DNA from: Dokdonia sp. 4H-3-7-5
GTDB lineage: Bacteria; Bacteroidota; Bacteroidia; Flavobacteriales; Flavobacteriaceae
Length of the DNA: 64,000 bases
Direction: 5' to 3'
NCBI RefSeq assembly: GCF_000212355.1
Contig: NC_015496.1
Span: forward strand, 2,512,001-2,576,000
Each line of letters opens with the position of its first letter. The first letter of the stretch is position 1. A model generated the notes under the pieces. That model made no database searches. It was not told where the DNA came from and saw only the letters and a list, made by a program, of their open reading frames with translations. The position numbers and the translations under genes were made by a program. This document shows, piece after piece, positions 41,500 to 50,971 of this stretch.

Positions 41500-42750
41500 C
41501 TAGCCCGCAGCTGCCATTTCCATTAAAATTGTACAGAGTATCGCACCATAAGTTCCCACCACATAGCCAAAAACTGCTAGCAACACACCCACACTAGCTA
41601 GCGATGGGTGAAACTCTGCCGCGACAATAGGAGCAGAGGCTGCGCCACCCACGTTTGCCTGGCTTCCCACAGCAAGAAAGAAAAAGGGTGCTCTTATAAG
41701 TTTTGCCACCAGTATGAGGAGTCCCGCATGTATACCCATCCACACAAAACCTATGGCAATAAGCCCTGGGTTTTCAAAAATAGTGGTGAGATCCATTTTC
41801 ATCCCTATACTCGCAACAAGTATGTAAATAAACACACTGCCTATTTTACTTGCACCGGCACCTTCATAATTTTTGGCTTTTGTAAAAGAGAGTAAAATCC
41901 CTATCGCAGTTGCAATCGTGACCATCCAGAAAAAAGTAGAGCCAAAGGATGCAAGCGCAGAGTCCTTTGGGATATCAGAAAATAAAGCGCTCATACCACC
42001 GGCTCCCCAGTGTGCAATACCCACTGCGCCAAAGGCAAGACCTAGCATAACCATAAGGTCAGAAAGCGTCGGGTTTCTCTTCACCCCTTCGGCAAAGGTG
42101 GAGACGCGTTCCTTGAGCACTTCTATCGCACTATTATCTGCATTAAGCCATTTATCTATGCGGTTGCTTTTACCTATACCTAGTAAAATTATGGCCATCC
42201 ACACATTTGCCACCACAATATCTACCAGTACCATACCACCGTATTTTTCTGGATTGTATTTATAAATCTCAAGCATCGCGGCTTGATTTGCACCACCGCC
42301 TATCCAGCTTCCCGCCAGAGTAGAGAGGCCACGCCATATTGCATCTGGTCCAGCACCACCCACCGTTTCTGGTGATACGGAAGAGATGAGAAGTATCGCT
42401 AGCGGGCCACCTATCACAATCCCTATCGTTCCTGTAAAAAACATGATAAGCGCCTTAGGGCCTAGGTTTACAATTGCCTTAAGGTCTATACTAAGCGTCA
42501 TAAGCACCAGCGATGCGGGTAGCAAGTAACGACTCGCCACATAATACAGTTGGCTACTCTCTGCATCTATCAGCCCGAGACTATTAAAAATCGCAGGGAT
42601 GAGATAGCATAGCAGTAGGGCAGGTACAATGCCATAAAATTTCCCCCAGAAGCCTGTCTTCTTACTCGAGGTATAAAATATAAATGCAAGTGCAAGCGCA
42701 ATGAGGCCAAAAACGATGGCGTCATTTGTAAAATAAGGTGTGTTTTCCAT
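41500..42750 (-). CDS. DUF819-family membrane protein
   Basis: 416 residues with 10-12 helices. Family features include IPAIFNSLGLI, LSIDLKAIVNLGPKALIMFFTGTIGIVIGGPLA and GSWIGGGANQAAMLEIY near the middle, and GSQANVGGAASAPIVAAEFHPSLASVGVLLAVFGY near the end. The fold resembles sodium-dependent transporters (YjcL type). The substrate is unknown. Confidence 0.9.
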   Translation of the reverse strand: MENTPYFTNDAIVFGLIALALAFIFYTSSKKTGFWGKFYGIVPALLLCYLIPAIFNSLGLIDAESSQLYYVASRYLLPASLVLMTLSIDLKAIVNLGPKALIMFFTGTIGIVIGGPLAILLISSVSPETVGGAGPDAIWRGLSTLAGSWIGGGANQAAMLEIYKYNPEKYGGMVLVDIVVANVWMAIILLGIGKSNRIDKWLNADNSAIEVLKERVSTFAEGVKRNPTLSDLMVMLGLAFGAVGIAHWGAGGMSALFSDIPKDSALASFGSTFFWMVTIATAIGILLSFTKAKNYEGAGASKIGSVFIYILVASIGMKMDLTTIFENPGLIAIGFVWMGIHAGLLILVAKLIRAPFFFLAVGSQANVGGAASAPIVAAEFHPSLASVGVLLAVFGYVVGTYGAILCTILMEMAAAG

Positions 42751-42764
42751 AATAATGTGGGTAA

Positions 42765-42780
42765 TTACGCTTTCGCGAAA
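42765..42780. repeat. Palindrome copy upstream of the DUF819 gene
   Basis: TTACGCTTTCGCGAAA, a left-hand partial copy. Confidence 0.75.
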
Positions 42781-42859
42781 ATGGGATCACTTTCACTGCA
42801 AGAAGCATAAAAAATAAACTAAGGCTTACCGCCAAAGGAATCCGAAAATACCAAAATCC

Positions 42860-45052
42860 CTATAAATATAACCAGTAAGTAAGTTTTAAATTAATACTCC
42901 GGAACCGAGGAGCAAAGGTGGTATCTGTAAAATAGTTGTCATTATACACCAAAAATAAGTCAGAAAGTGGGGCAAATCGCCATTGCAAGCGTGAGTTAAT
43001 CCCAAAGTTATCTTGCAAGGTGCTGTACTGCACAAGCGTATTCCAGAACAGGTTTTTACTAAAGGTAACATCTACCCGCGGGCTTACAAGCCAGATGCGA
43101 TTATCTGCATAAGAAGCAGGCAGGTCTATGTTGTCATAGCGGGCGTTTATCCCTAGCACGAGTTTAGGTTGCAGGCGCAAGGTAGCTTCTGCTCGCAAGG
43201 TGAGTATCTCACCGTTAAAAAACTCACCATAGGTAGTATTTGCCGTGTAGTAAAACTTCTTGCGCTGGTCAGATTTGTACTCGACTTCTAGATTGGTATA
43301 GCGGTACTCGCTTCCTTCTGGTAATTCTAGTCCGTCAGATCGCGATGGGTCAAAGCTGTCAAAGAGTTTTGTGTAGCGCGTTCTAGGTTTTGCACTCAGG
43401 CTGCTCGTATTTTTAAACTGGGCTTCCCACTGTGGCGAGAGTGTGCGGTCGCCAAGGGTAAAAGCGACTTCTGGCCGCCATACAAAGAAGGAGTTTAAAG
43501 AAAATATGTGTCTATTAATTGTTCCCCCTTTCGGGAAAAAGAGCCTTTCTACCTTACTGAAGTTCCTAAAGATATCCTTACGAGGTATAAAACCAAGCTC
43601 AGAGTTGAAGTCTTCATTTATAAATAGCGTAGCGCTTGTCGCCCGCCAGTTATTTTTATTGTACTCCATGCGCGCGCCGCCAGAGTAGTCCTTACTATCA
43701 ATCCCAGGAGTAAAGGATTTGTGGAGGTAAAATTTACCATTCCAGCTATTGTCTTTATTGGCTAGGTTATAATCAAGGCCTATGAGTCTGTTATATTCTT
43801 CTTCGGGTTGTACAAAGCCAGCATCACTGGTGTTCTGCTTGTTTACAAAAATCGCACTTATGTTTGATCTGCTAAAAACGCTGTGCTGTAAGGCAACCAC
43901 TGTGTTGTTTGTTGACGCAATCTCAATGGGTTCATCATTTTCTGTTTGCATGTTGAGTATACCCACGCGTAGCTTGTTTGTGAGTTTACCGCTCAAGCGT
44001 GCACCTGCTACAATGTTGTTCTGTACCGTGTTCCCATCAAGATCTTCGGCGATGCCTATACGCCTCGAGAAAAAAGGATTTGCCGCCCCAGGATCACCAA
44101 AATCTGCAAAGAGGTCACTGTTTTCTATAAAAAACTGCCTGCGCTCTGGTAGTCCAACTTCAAAGCGTGAGAGGTTTGTAATAGCATTATCTACCTCTAC
44201 TTGGGAGAAGTCTGGATTGATAGTGACATCAAGATTAAGGCTGTTGCCTATCGTAAAACGAGCATCACCGCCCACTTTAATCTCGGTAAAGTTATCGTCT
44301 AGTTCTCTGTCTTGTCCAGCAATGGCATTTACATAAGGAATTATAGAGATTGGACTTTTTGAGCTACCTAGCGGTTTCTCAAAAACCATATCGCCCATGT
44401 AAGCGAGATTAAAAATATTCTGATTCTGAGGAATTTGTATCCACGTGTTTCGCGAGTTATCTTGGGTGTCAAATTGGTAGCTATTGAAACGCCATCGGGT
44501 TTCGCCTTCTCTATATTTAAAGGCGCTCATGGGGATTGCCCACTCACATACGTAATAGCCGTCATGTACCGTGGTTTCTCCCACCCACTTGGTATCCCAG
44601 CTAGTGGTAAAACCTCTCAAATCTTTTCCGCCGCCAGAAACTAGTGCTTCCCTCCGCACGCCAGCAGGGTTGGAGCCAAAAAGAAATGCATTATTACCAT
44701 CATTAAAAGTATCAAACATTAAGGTGATATTATCACTTCCGCCTGCTCTAAAGTCACGGCGCAACGATGGGACTATATAATCGTCGCCCTGCGCAGAGAC
44801 TTTGATGCCTACATACAAGGTTTTGTCATTATATAAAAAACGTATCTCAGACTGGTAAGGTGCCTGTATGGTATCTGTAGGAAAATATTGCCAGAAGTTT
44901 GTTGCTGGGACTGCTTTGTCCCAAGCGGCTTCATCAAGTACACCATCTATCCTAATAGGTGTTTCTATAAAGGATACACCTACTTCTTTGGTTTGAGCGT
45001 AGTGCGCTGTACTTACTCCCGCAAGGAGTACACAGAGTAGCAATTTATACAT
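42860..45052 (-). CDS. CBM9-like/DUF5916 outer-membrane protein
   Basis: 730 residues. A signal peptide ends Y-A-Q. Residues ~25-215 form a family 9 carbohydrate-binding-like domain (IRIDGVLDEAAWDKAVPATNFWQYFPTD..SEIRFLYNDKTLYVGIKVSA). The rest is the DUF5916 beta-barrel part with many alternating strands and a C-terminal aromatic end (SINLKLTYWLYL). Bacteroidota carry many such proteins; substrates are not established. Confidence 0.88.
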   Translation of the reverse strand: MYKLLLCVLLAGVSTAHYAQTKEVGVSFIETPIRIDGVLDEAAWDKAVPATNFWQYFPTDTIQAPYQSEIRFLYNDKTLYVGIKVSAQGDDYIVPSLRRDFRAGGSDNITLMFDTFNDGNNAFLFGSNPAGVRREALVSGGGKDLRGFTTSWDTKWVGETTVHDGYYVCEWAIPMSAFKYREGETRWRFNSYQFDTQDNSRNTWIQIPQNQNIFNLAYMGDMVFEKPLGSSKSPISIIPYVNAIAGQDRELDDNFTEIKVGGDARFTIGNSLNLDVTINPDFSQVEVDNAITNLSRFEVGLPERRQFFIENSDLFADFGDPGAANPFFSRRIGIAEDLDGNTVQNNIVAGARLSGKLTNKLRVGILNMQTENDEPIEIASTNNTVVALQHSVFSRSNISAIFVNKQNTSDAGFVQPEEEYNRLIGLDYNLANKDNSWNGKFYLHKSFTPGIDSKDYSGGARMEYNKNNWRATSATLFINEDFNSELGFIPRKDIFRNFSKVERLFFPKGGTINRHIFSLNSFFVWRPEVAFTLGDRTLSPQWEAQFKNTSSLSAKPRTRYTKLFDSFDPSRSDGLELPEGSEYRYTNLEVEYKSDQRKKFYYTANTTYGEFFNGEILTLRAEATLRLQPKLVLGINARYDNIDLPASYADNRIWLVSPRVDVTFSKNLFWNTLVQYSTLQDNFGINSRLQWRFAPLSDLFLVYNDNYFTDTTFAPRFRSINLKLTYWLYL

Positions 45053-45108
45053 CAGGAATGGTTAGTTCACCCGAATGTATCAAAAAAATGTCTTGTAAGC
45101 GATAAAAC

Positions 45109-47013
45109 TTAAGAACCTTTTAGCCACTTTTCACGTAGAACTTGCTCTAAGCCATCGTCGTACGTCTCTAATTCTACCAGTGTTGCCTGCAGAGTTTGTG
45201 GCGTAATAATCGTTCCAGTAAGTGTAATTTCTTCTCCATTTCTTTGTACCGTCATAGTAATGGCGTCGCCTACTTTCCAGCTATTTGAGATTGTTATTAA
45301 ATCGTATACTTTAGAAAGATCATAAGCAGTTCCATTTACTGAGGTAATCACATCATTGCCTTGTACGCCCAGCGCAGTGAGAAATGTATTGAGATTTCCT
45401 GGAAGTATATAAATGGTATTGTCTTCTTTGTTTCCATTAATATAAGGACGTTGCTTTCCTAACAAGAAGCCCGTGTCTACTAGTGTAGTGCTATAATCAA
45501 GTCCTACTAGGTCAAAAAAGTCTTTGTACTGTATTGGTTGGGTACCTATCACGTGGTTTGTAAAGAATTCGCCCACTTCAGGGTAGGTGAGTTGGGTGAT
45601 TTGCGGGATCAGGTTACTGTCTTCAAAAGGTCTGTGAGGTCCATACTGATACGTAAGCTCCTTCATAAGGTCGAGAACACCACGCTCGCCATCACTGTTT
45701 TTACGCATAAGAATATCAAGACACATCCCGATAAGGGCTCCTTTTTCATATACATTCCCATAATTTGATGCATATGGCTCTTCAAGTATGTTTGTGCTCA
45801 TTTTAGTAAATGACATGGCATCATCATATCCTTTTGCGTTGCTTATTTTTTGAACGAGTGTGTTGTAAAAATCTTCTGGAGTAACGAGTCCTTGCTGCAC
45901 TTGGAAGTGCTGAGCAAAGTACTCCGTAATCCCTTCATACATCCATAAGTGCATGCTCATCTCAGGATCATTATACTTAAATTTATGAATCTGCGTAGCA
46001 TGTAAATTAAGCGGAGTCACAATATGAAAAAACTCATGTGATACCACATCTACCATAGCTGCATCGAGATTTTCTTGTGGCATAGCTTCAGGAAGTACCA
46101 CCACCGTAGAGGTGTGATGTTCTAGCGCTCCTAGATCTTGTGCGTCATCTGCTTCGCCTGTGGTAAAGTATAGTAAGATTGTATAATGATCTGTGGCATT
46201 AAAATCACCTAAATAGTTTTTTTGCGCTTTCATCATACGCTCTATGTTGGGTCTAAGGCTTGACGCTTTTACCGTTCCAGTAGGACTGTATACACTAAGC
46301 TCAATCGTAATATCATCTATAGTAAAAACCTCTTTGTTAGGGACATTATACATGATAGGATTATCTACAATATCAAAATAGCGATTGCCTTTATAAGTAT
46401 CTGTAATTCCTGTATTCCCAAAATCCTGCGCTACATACAGTGAGTCTGCAAAGCGTGGAAGGCTAGTAGTAGCCTCCATAGCTTCTGGTCTATTAATATC
46501 TACATAATACGGCATTTCCTCTTGATCTTTAAAATATCCAAGAATTCCATGTAGATTGAGCATAAACTGCTCGTTCTCTTTAAAATTAGTCCCCGCAGGA
46601 GAAAAAATAGTGTGTTCTGCCTCTACATCATAAGTGTCATTTACGTAGTAATCAATGTAGTCTAGGTTACTAGCATTTTTTATGTCCCACGTATTATCTG
46701 AAGTTTTGGTGACCTTTAGCTTTTTTCCAAAAGTTCCATAGGCAGCCACACTATCTATAAACTTCCCATAATCATCATCAGAGTAAGTGCCAGGCACCGT
46801 CTCAGGAATGTAAAAAGTTGCTACTTCTTTATATATAGGTGCAGGTTGTACGCGTACTTTAATACGGTCTTCGCTCAAGCTTACAAGATCTATGGCACTA
46901 CGGGTGAGTTTATTTTTTGGAGCTATTTGGTGAGAACTAGCAAGGGGTTTATTGAGAATATCACAACTCATCATAAGTAATGAGCAAGCAATAACATAAT
47001 AAATCTTTTTCAT
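45109..47013 (-). CDS. M61-family metallopeptidase with PDZ domain, lipoprotein
   Basis: 634 residues from the ATG at 47013 (M-K-K-I-Y-Y-V), giving a lipobox (ACSLLMMSC). The zinc site is HEFFH in VVSHEFFHIVTPLNLHATQI, with the third ligand Glu in MYEGITEYFAQHFQ. A PDZ-like domain follows near the C-terminus (LNTFLTALGVQGNDVITSVNGTAYDLSKV). Related enzymes are glycyl aminopeptidases. The ATG at 47031 adds a few residues that would spoil the lipoprotein signal. Confidence 0.9.
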   Translation of the reverse strand: MKKIYYVIACSLLMMSCDILNKPLASSHQIAPKNKLTRSAIDLVSLSEDRIKVRVQPAPIYKEVATFYIPETVPGTYSDDDYGKFIDSVAAYGTFGKKLKVTKTSDNTWDIKNASNLDYIDYYVNDTYDVEAEHTIFSPAGTNFKENEQFMLNLHGILGYFKDQEEMPYYVDINRPEAMEATTSLPRFADSLYVAQDFGNTGITDTYKGNRYFDIVDNPIMYNVPNKEVFTIDDITIELSVYSPTGTVKASSLRPNIERMMKAQKNYLGDFNATDHYTILLYFTTGEADDAQDLGALEHHTSTVVVLPEAMPQENLDAAMVDVVSHEFFHIVTPLNLHATQIHKFKYNDPEMSMHLWMYEGITEYFAQHFQVQQGLVTPEDFYNTLVQKISNAKGYDDAMSFTKMSTNILEEPYASNYGNVYEKGALIGMCLDILMRKNSDGERGVLDLMKELTYQYGPHRPFEDSNLIPQITQLTYPEVGEFFTNHVIGTQPIQYKDFFDLVGLDYSTTLVDTGFLLGKQRPYINGNKEDNTIYILPGNLNTFLTALGVQGNDVITSVNGTAYDLSKVYDLITISNSWKVGDAITMTVQRNGEEITLTGTIITPQTLQATLVELETYDDGLEQVLREKWLKGS

Positions 47014-47090
47014 CTTGAAGATTGTAAACATGAGTGACTGTTAGTAGTCAAATGTAGTAATTCTATCTTATCTAGGTGTTTTGTATTGTA

Positions 47091-48050
47091 CTAGTGCGTT
47101 GTGATAAACCCAGCAACGGTACTTATTAACTCTTCAGCTAGGGGAAGCTTTGTATTATTATAAGACTTTGTGTTTTCTAGATCATCACCATCTATTATTC
47201 TAAGGACGTGATTCATCCCTTCTATGATGGCAAGAGTTGCTTCACTATTACCTTCTTGTAATAAAACGGCTTCCTCTTTAGAAGTCTGTATGTCGTTTGT
47301 ACCATTAATAATGAGAGTTGGAATAGTAAGATGTCCTATTTCAACTTTTGGATCGTATTGCATCCAGCTCGCCATAAATGGTTGCACAGACGGGCGAAAG
47401 ATAGAAGTGAGAGCAGGAGAGTAATCTTTTACACGTCCTTCTTTTTTGAGCGTACTAAATGCACTAATAGCTTTATCCTTAAGATCTGGCATTTGTAATC
47501 CTATCTGATGGATAATAGATTGATCTATTGATTGCCCAGATCCAGAGAGCGAGATAAAACCTTGTACATCTGCACGCTGGGCTGCTACCATTCCTATAAG
47601 CGAACCTTGTTCATGGCCTATTACATATAGCTCTTTAAAACGTCCTTGTTGTTTTACATAATTTATGGCAGCTACCGCATCTTCTATAAACATATTAAAA
47701 TCTAGACGTTCTTCTTGCAATGCGTTTTTCTTGAGAAGGGTGAGTACGCGCTTGTCATATCGTATGCTTGCTATTCCTTCCTCTGCTAGCGACTCAGCAA
47801 GAAGTTTGAGGCTATTGTTACGCATCATTTGCTGGTTGCCATTGCGATCTGTAGGTCCTGATCCAGGAATGATAATCGCAATTTTTGAGGTAGGAACTTC
47901 AGGAGTAAGTAAGGTGCCATACACCATGTCACTTATACGCACATCACTGCTGCCGCCATATTCTTGCGCGATAAGCACTTGTTGTAAAAACCCAATGAAT
48001 AAGAGGGTTAAGAGTAATTTGGTTTTAGTGAAAAAAGTATATGTAATCAT
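47091..48050 (-). CDS. Secreted alpha/beta hydrolase-fold protein with altered nucleophile elbow
   Basis: 319 residues from the ATG at 48050, which gives a signal peptide (FFTKTKLLLTLLFIGFLQQVLIAQ). The fold is clear: KIAIIIPGSGPTDRNGNQ forms the oxyanion region, TLIINGTNDIQTS holds the Asp and EGMNHVLRII holds the His. The elbow reads IGHEQGSLIG, so Glu stands where Ser is usual in GxSxG. The hydrolase role is therefore less sure. It lies 60 bp behind nothing on its strand and 78 bp ahead of the M61 gene. Confidence 0.82.
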   Translation of the reverse strand: MITYTFFTKTKLLLTLLFIGFLQQVLIAQEYGGSSDVRISDMVYGTLLTPEVPTSKIAIIIPGSGPTDRNGNQQMMRNNSLKLLAESLAEEGIASIRYDKRVLTLLKKNALQEERLDFNMFIEDAVAAINYVKQQGRFKELYVIGHEQGSLIGMVAAQRADVQGFISLSGSGQSIDQSIIHQIGLQMPDLKDKAISAFSTLKKEGRVKDYSPALTSIFRPSVQPFMASWMQYDPKVEIGHLTIPTLIINGTNDIQTSKEEAVLLQEGNSEATLAIIEGMNHVLRIIDGDDLENTKSYNNTKLPLAEELISTVAGFITTH

Positions 48051-48119
48051 AAGGAGGTTTATTATTGCCATGATAAAGATAGTGTAGTTTCACTCTTCCC
48101 GAAATGAATGCGGGACGAG

Positions 48120-48134
48120 TTTCGCGAAAGCGTA
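48120..48134. repeat. Palindrome copy between hydrolase and nuclease genes
   Basis: TTTCGCGAAAGCGTA, a right-hand partial copy in the divergent promoter region. Confidence 0.75.
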
Positions 48135-48179
48135 TCTATTCTTAATAGTTTTATAACACGCAACATAGAAGTTTCATTG

Positions 48180-48187
48180 TACATTTG
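48180..48187 (+). promoter_or_regulatory. -7 box of the S1/P1 nuclease gene
   Basis: TACATTTG matches TAnnTTTG and sits 16 bp before the ATG at 48203. The in-frame TTG at 48185 lies inside it and is not the start. Confidence 0.55.
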
Positions 48188-48202
48188 GCAAAAAAATATT
48201 CA

Positions 48203-48976
48203 ATGCGTATACTTATTTCACTATTATTAGTTTTTGTATTTACATCAAACGTCGCTGCTTACGACTGGGGAAAGACAGGCCACAGAACAACAGGAGCCAT
48301 TGCCGAAAAGTACCTATCTAAAAAAGCAAGAAAAGCCATCGCCGAAATACTTGATGGCGAGTCTCTAGCACTAGTATCTACCTATGCAGATGAGATTAAA
48401 AGTGATTCTCAATATAGAAAATACGGTACACAACATTATGTAAATGTACCTTTTGATAGTACCTATGATGTACACCCTAAAAATGAGAGAGGTGATATTA
48501 TTACAGGAATAGAATCATGTATAAATGTTATAAAATCTGAAACTTCAACTAAGGAGGAGAAGGCTTTTAACTTACGCATGCTAGTACATTTTATAGGAGA
48601 TTTACATCAGCCACTTCATACCGGTATAGGAGAAGATAAAGGTGGAAATGATTTTCAAGTACAATGGTATAATGATGGGACAAACTTACACCGTGTGTGG
48701 GATACACAAATGATAGAAAGCTACGGTATGAGTTATACCGAGCTAGCGGATAACATGCCTAAGATTACAAAAAGGCAACGCGAGGCAATGGCAGCGGGCA
48801 CCTACAAAGAGTGGATGGAAGATAGTAGAAATCTTGTAAAAGATATTTACTCAAAAACTAAAAAAGGAGATAAACTAGGCTACCGTTATATGTATGACTA
48901 CTTTGATACTCTTAAAGGTCAGCTACAAAAAGGAGGTGTGCGCCTAGCTCAACTTCTTAATGAGTTACTTGGATAA
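48203..48976 (+). CDS. Secreted S1/P1-type nuclease
   Basis: About 257 residues after the ATG at 48203, with a signal peptide whose cleavage leaves the zinc-binding Trp near the N-terminus (V-A-A-Y-D-W-G-K-T-G-H-R). The remaining zinc ligands fit the family: TQHYVNVP, LVHFIGDLHQPLHTG and GGNDFQV..NLHRVWD. It degrades single-stranded DNA or RNA outside the cytoplasm, probably for phosphate or nucleoside supply. Its 3' end overlaps the convergent AraC gene by 12 bp. Confidence 0.93.
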   Translation: MRILISLLLVFVFTSNVAAYDWGKTGHRTTGAIAEKYLSKKARKAIAEILDGESLALVSTYADEIKSDSQYRKYGTQHYVNVPFDSTYDVHPKNERGDIITGIESCINVIKSETSTKEEKAFNLRMLVHFIGDLHQPLHTGIGEDKGGNDFQVQWYNDGTNLHRVWDTQMIESYGMSYTELADNMPKITKRQREAMAAGTYKEWMEDSRNLVKDIYSKTKKGDKLGYRYMYDYFDTLKGQLQKGGVRLAQLLNELLG

Positions 48977-49852
48977 AGTAAGATTATTTTCTAGTTCTTC
49001 ATCTTCCTTAGATTTAAACTGTTTTGGAGTCATCTCATTGTATTTTTTAAAAATTCTAGTGAGGTGACTTTCATCTGTAAAACCTAATTGATAGGCGATC
49101 TCAGACACTGTGAAGTCAGTGTTTTTCAACCTGTACTTTACAAGGTGTAGTTTATACATAATAATATAATGATGTAGAGAGTCTCCTGTCTTCTTCTTGA
49201 AGTATGCACTTAACCCACTACTTGTCATAGATAATTTTTCTGCAATAGCTGCTACTTTCATTTTATCTCTATCATATACATGTTGTCTTATGTAGTTTAA
49301 GATATCGTCTATGGTAGTATGTTGATCTCTCTTAGACTTCAATGCTTTTGGCTTTAAGTCACGGGTAATATTTCGAGCAATAATACTTAAGGTAGTACTG
49401 ACCATATTAGAGATGTTGTGCTTGTAAAACTCCTTGGCCATTTCATACTCTAGAACAATGGCATTGTGTATTTGCCAAATAAGCTCCTTATCCGATTCTG
49501 CAGTGACTACATCACCAGGCATAAGATTAGGATGTTGTATAATACGCTCTATACGGTGTAACCAGTAAGACCTATCTGGCAGATTCATCTTACTTGAAAA
49601 TAATGATTCTGTAAATTGAAAGTAACAGAATGTTGTAACTTCATTTATTTCAAACCAGTGAGTATCGTCTGGGGCTATTAGAAAAATATCACCTGCGTTG
49701 TAAGAGATGATAAACTCATTGATAAAATGCTTTCCTTTTCCTTCTTCTATAAAAATAATTTCAAAATAAGTGCGTTTATCTTCGTCTTGATGTCTGTCTA
49801 ATTTCTTGAATTTCTTTATTAGAAAAGTATCTTGTAAACTGAATCTTTGCAT
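48965..49852 (-). CDS. AraC-family transcriptional regulator
   Basis: 295 residues. An N-terminal cupin-like sensing domain (FEIIFIEEGKGKHFINEFIISYNAGDIFLIAPDDTHWFEI) precedes a helical linker and a C-terminal double helix-turn-helix (~190-285: DKMKVAAIAEKLSMTSSGLSAYFKKKTGDSLHHYIIMYKLHLVKYRLKNTDFTVSEIAYQLGFTDESHLTRIFKKYNEMTPKQFK). The effector is unknown. Upstream, two copies of TTGTACAA (near 49940 and 50188) lie in a long region without genes. Confidence 0.92.
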   Translation of the reverse strand: MQRFSLQDTFLIKKFKKLDRHQDEDKRTYFEIIFIEEGKGKHFINEFIISYNAGDIFLIAPDDTHWFEINEVTTFCYFQFTESLFSSKMNLPDRSYWLHRIERIIQHPNLMPGDVVTAESDKELIWQIHNAIVLEYEMAKEFYKHNISNMVSTTLSIIARNITRDLKPKALKSKRDQHTTIDDILNYIRQHVYDRDKMKVAAIAEKLSMTSSGLSAYFKKKTGDSLHHYIIMYKLHLVKYRLKNTDFTVSEIAYQLGFTDESHLTRIFKKYNEMTPKQFKSKEDEELENNLTLSK

Positions 49853-49990
49853 GTGGTTGGGGATTAAAGATTTGATACTCTATAAGATACAAACTTATTT
49901 TAAATAAACATTTAGCTAAACATTAAAGTTTTTTAAATATTGTACAATTAAAAATCAATTTTATACAAGTTAAAATATACTATGCACGCA

Positions 49991-50274
49991 TAGCTTTGCA
50001 CCAGAATTAAAGAAAGAAACTACAGAGGTGCTGTGAAGTTTTGTTTTTAAGGTTAGTTTGTTGGTTTTTTTTTAGACATGTGTTAGAGTGAAGCATGATG
50101 TCTTGAAGTTTCATATACAGCACCTCTTTCTTTCTGATTTTAAAAGACTTTATACAATTTTAAACAGTAGCGTTTTGAATGTTTATTGTACAAATTTTGG
50201 CCTTAGGAGACTTTTTACATTGATGTCGAGTAACCCCTAGATTACTAACAGCGAAGTATCTTCTAAGGCTTTTT
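49991..50274 (+). ncRNA. Candidate structured RNA in the gap upstream of the AraC gene
   Basis: The 519-bp gap holds no ORF but does hold structure. TAGCTTTG (49991-49998) fits a -7 box. A large stem-loop follows: AGAAAGAAA plus AGAGGTGCTGT (50011-50034) pairs with ACAGCACCTCT plus TTCTTTCT (50117-50135). A second hairpin, GCCTTAGGAGA (50200-50210) with TCTTCTAAGGC (50259-50269), encloses a smaller one and is followed by five Ts. This could be a small RNA with its terminator. Confidence 0.4.
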
Positions 50275-50337
50275 AAAAAACATACGGCTTTCACCCCTAA
50301 GTGAACAATGTTCCTTCATGTAATTAGAAGCTTTTTC

Positions 50338-50373
50338 AAAAGCAAGCGTTTCCCCTAAACGTTTGCTTTTTTT
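50338..50373. terminator. Terminator behind the AlkB gene
   Basis: AAAGCAAGCGTTT and AAACGTTTGCTTT form a long stem with A and T runs on the two sides, overlapping the leftward stop codon of the AlkB gene. Confidence 0.8.
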
Positions 50374-50971
50374 ATGCGATAATTCTAAAGGTAAGATTGA
50401 TGCGAGGAGCTACTTTTCTTGCTGTTTTAGGTATTTGGTGATGCCAGTTATGCTGGGTGCTTCCTCCCATAAGTAGTAAGCTTCCAGGCTCGAGAATTAT
50501 TTTAGCTTGCTGAGTTTTATCAATCTTGTTTCTAAATTTAAATAGGCGAGGAGCCCCGAGACTTACAGAAGCAATTATAGGATTCTTACCTAATTCTTTT
50601 TCATCGTCTGCATGCCACCCATTACTGTCATTTCCATCACGATACAAGTTAAGTAAACAAGTAGTAAAAGTAACACCTGCAATAGCCTCTACCTGTTTTT
50701 TAATAGCTTGTAATGCAGGAGTAAATGGTTCAGGTACCATCGTAATATTAGAATAAGAGTAGGGTTTTGCATTTGAACTATAAAGAGCTGTGAGTCTTGG
50801 TTGCGGGTATATTTTACCAAAAACCTTAATGTCATCATGACGCCACGAGATTTCTTCTAGAAGTGTTTTATAACAAGATGCTGCCTCTTCGTCTGTAAGC
50901 ATGTTTTTATAATAGGTAACATCGGCATCCGGGAGATCAAGTGAATATGGCTCTTGTGGAAATAATGACAT
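50372..50971 (-). CDS. AlkB-like 2-oxoglutarate/Fe(II) dioxygenase
   Basis: 199 residues. The iron ligands are H120 and D122 (NGWHADDEKELG) and a His in QHNWHHQIPK (~177-178). The 2-oxoglutarate-binding end is RINLTFR (R190, N192, R196). This length and layout fit the ALKBH2/3-like branch that repairs alkylated bases in DNA. Its start directly follows the stop of the DoxX gene, so both form one unit. Confidence 0.92.
   Translation of the reverse strand: MSLFPQEPYSLDLPDADVTYYKNMLTDEEAASCYKTLLEEISWRHDDIKVFGKIYPQPRLTALYSSNAKPYSYSNITMVPEPFTPALQAIKKQVEAIAGVTFTTCLLNLYRDGNDSNGWHADDEKELGKNPIIASVSLGAPRLFKFRNKIDKTQQAKIILEPGSLLLMGGSTQHNWHHQIPKTARKVAPRINLTFRIIA

Noticed and set aside
48965-48976. 12-bp convergent overlap of the nuclease and AraC genes as a regulatory device
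   Set aside because: Short tail-to-tail overlaps are common in compact genomes, and nothing else points to regulation.
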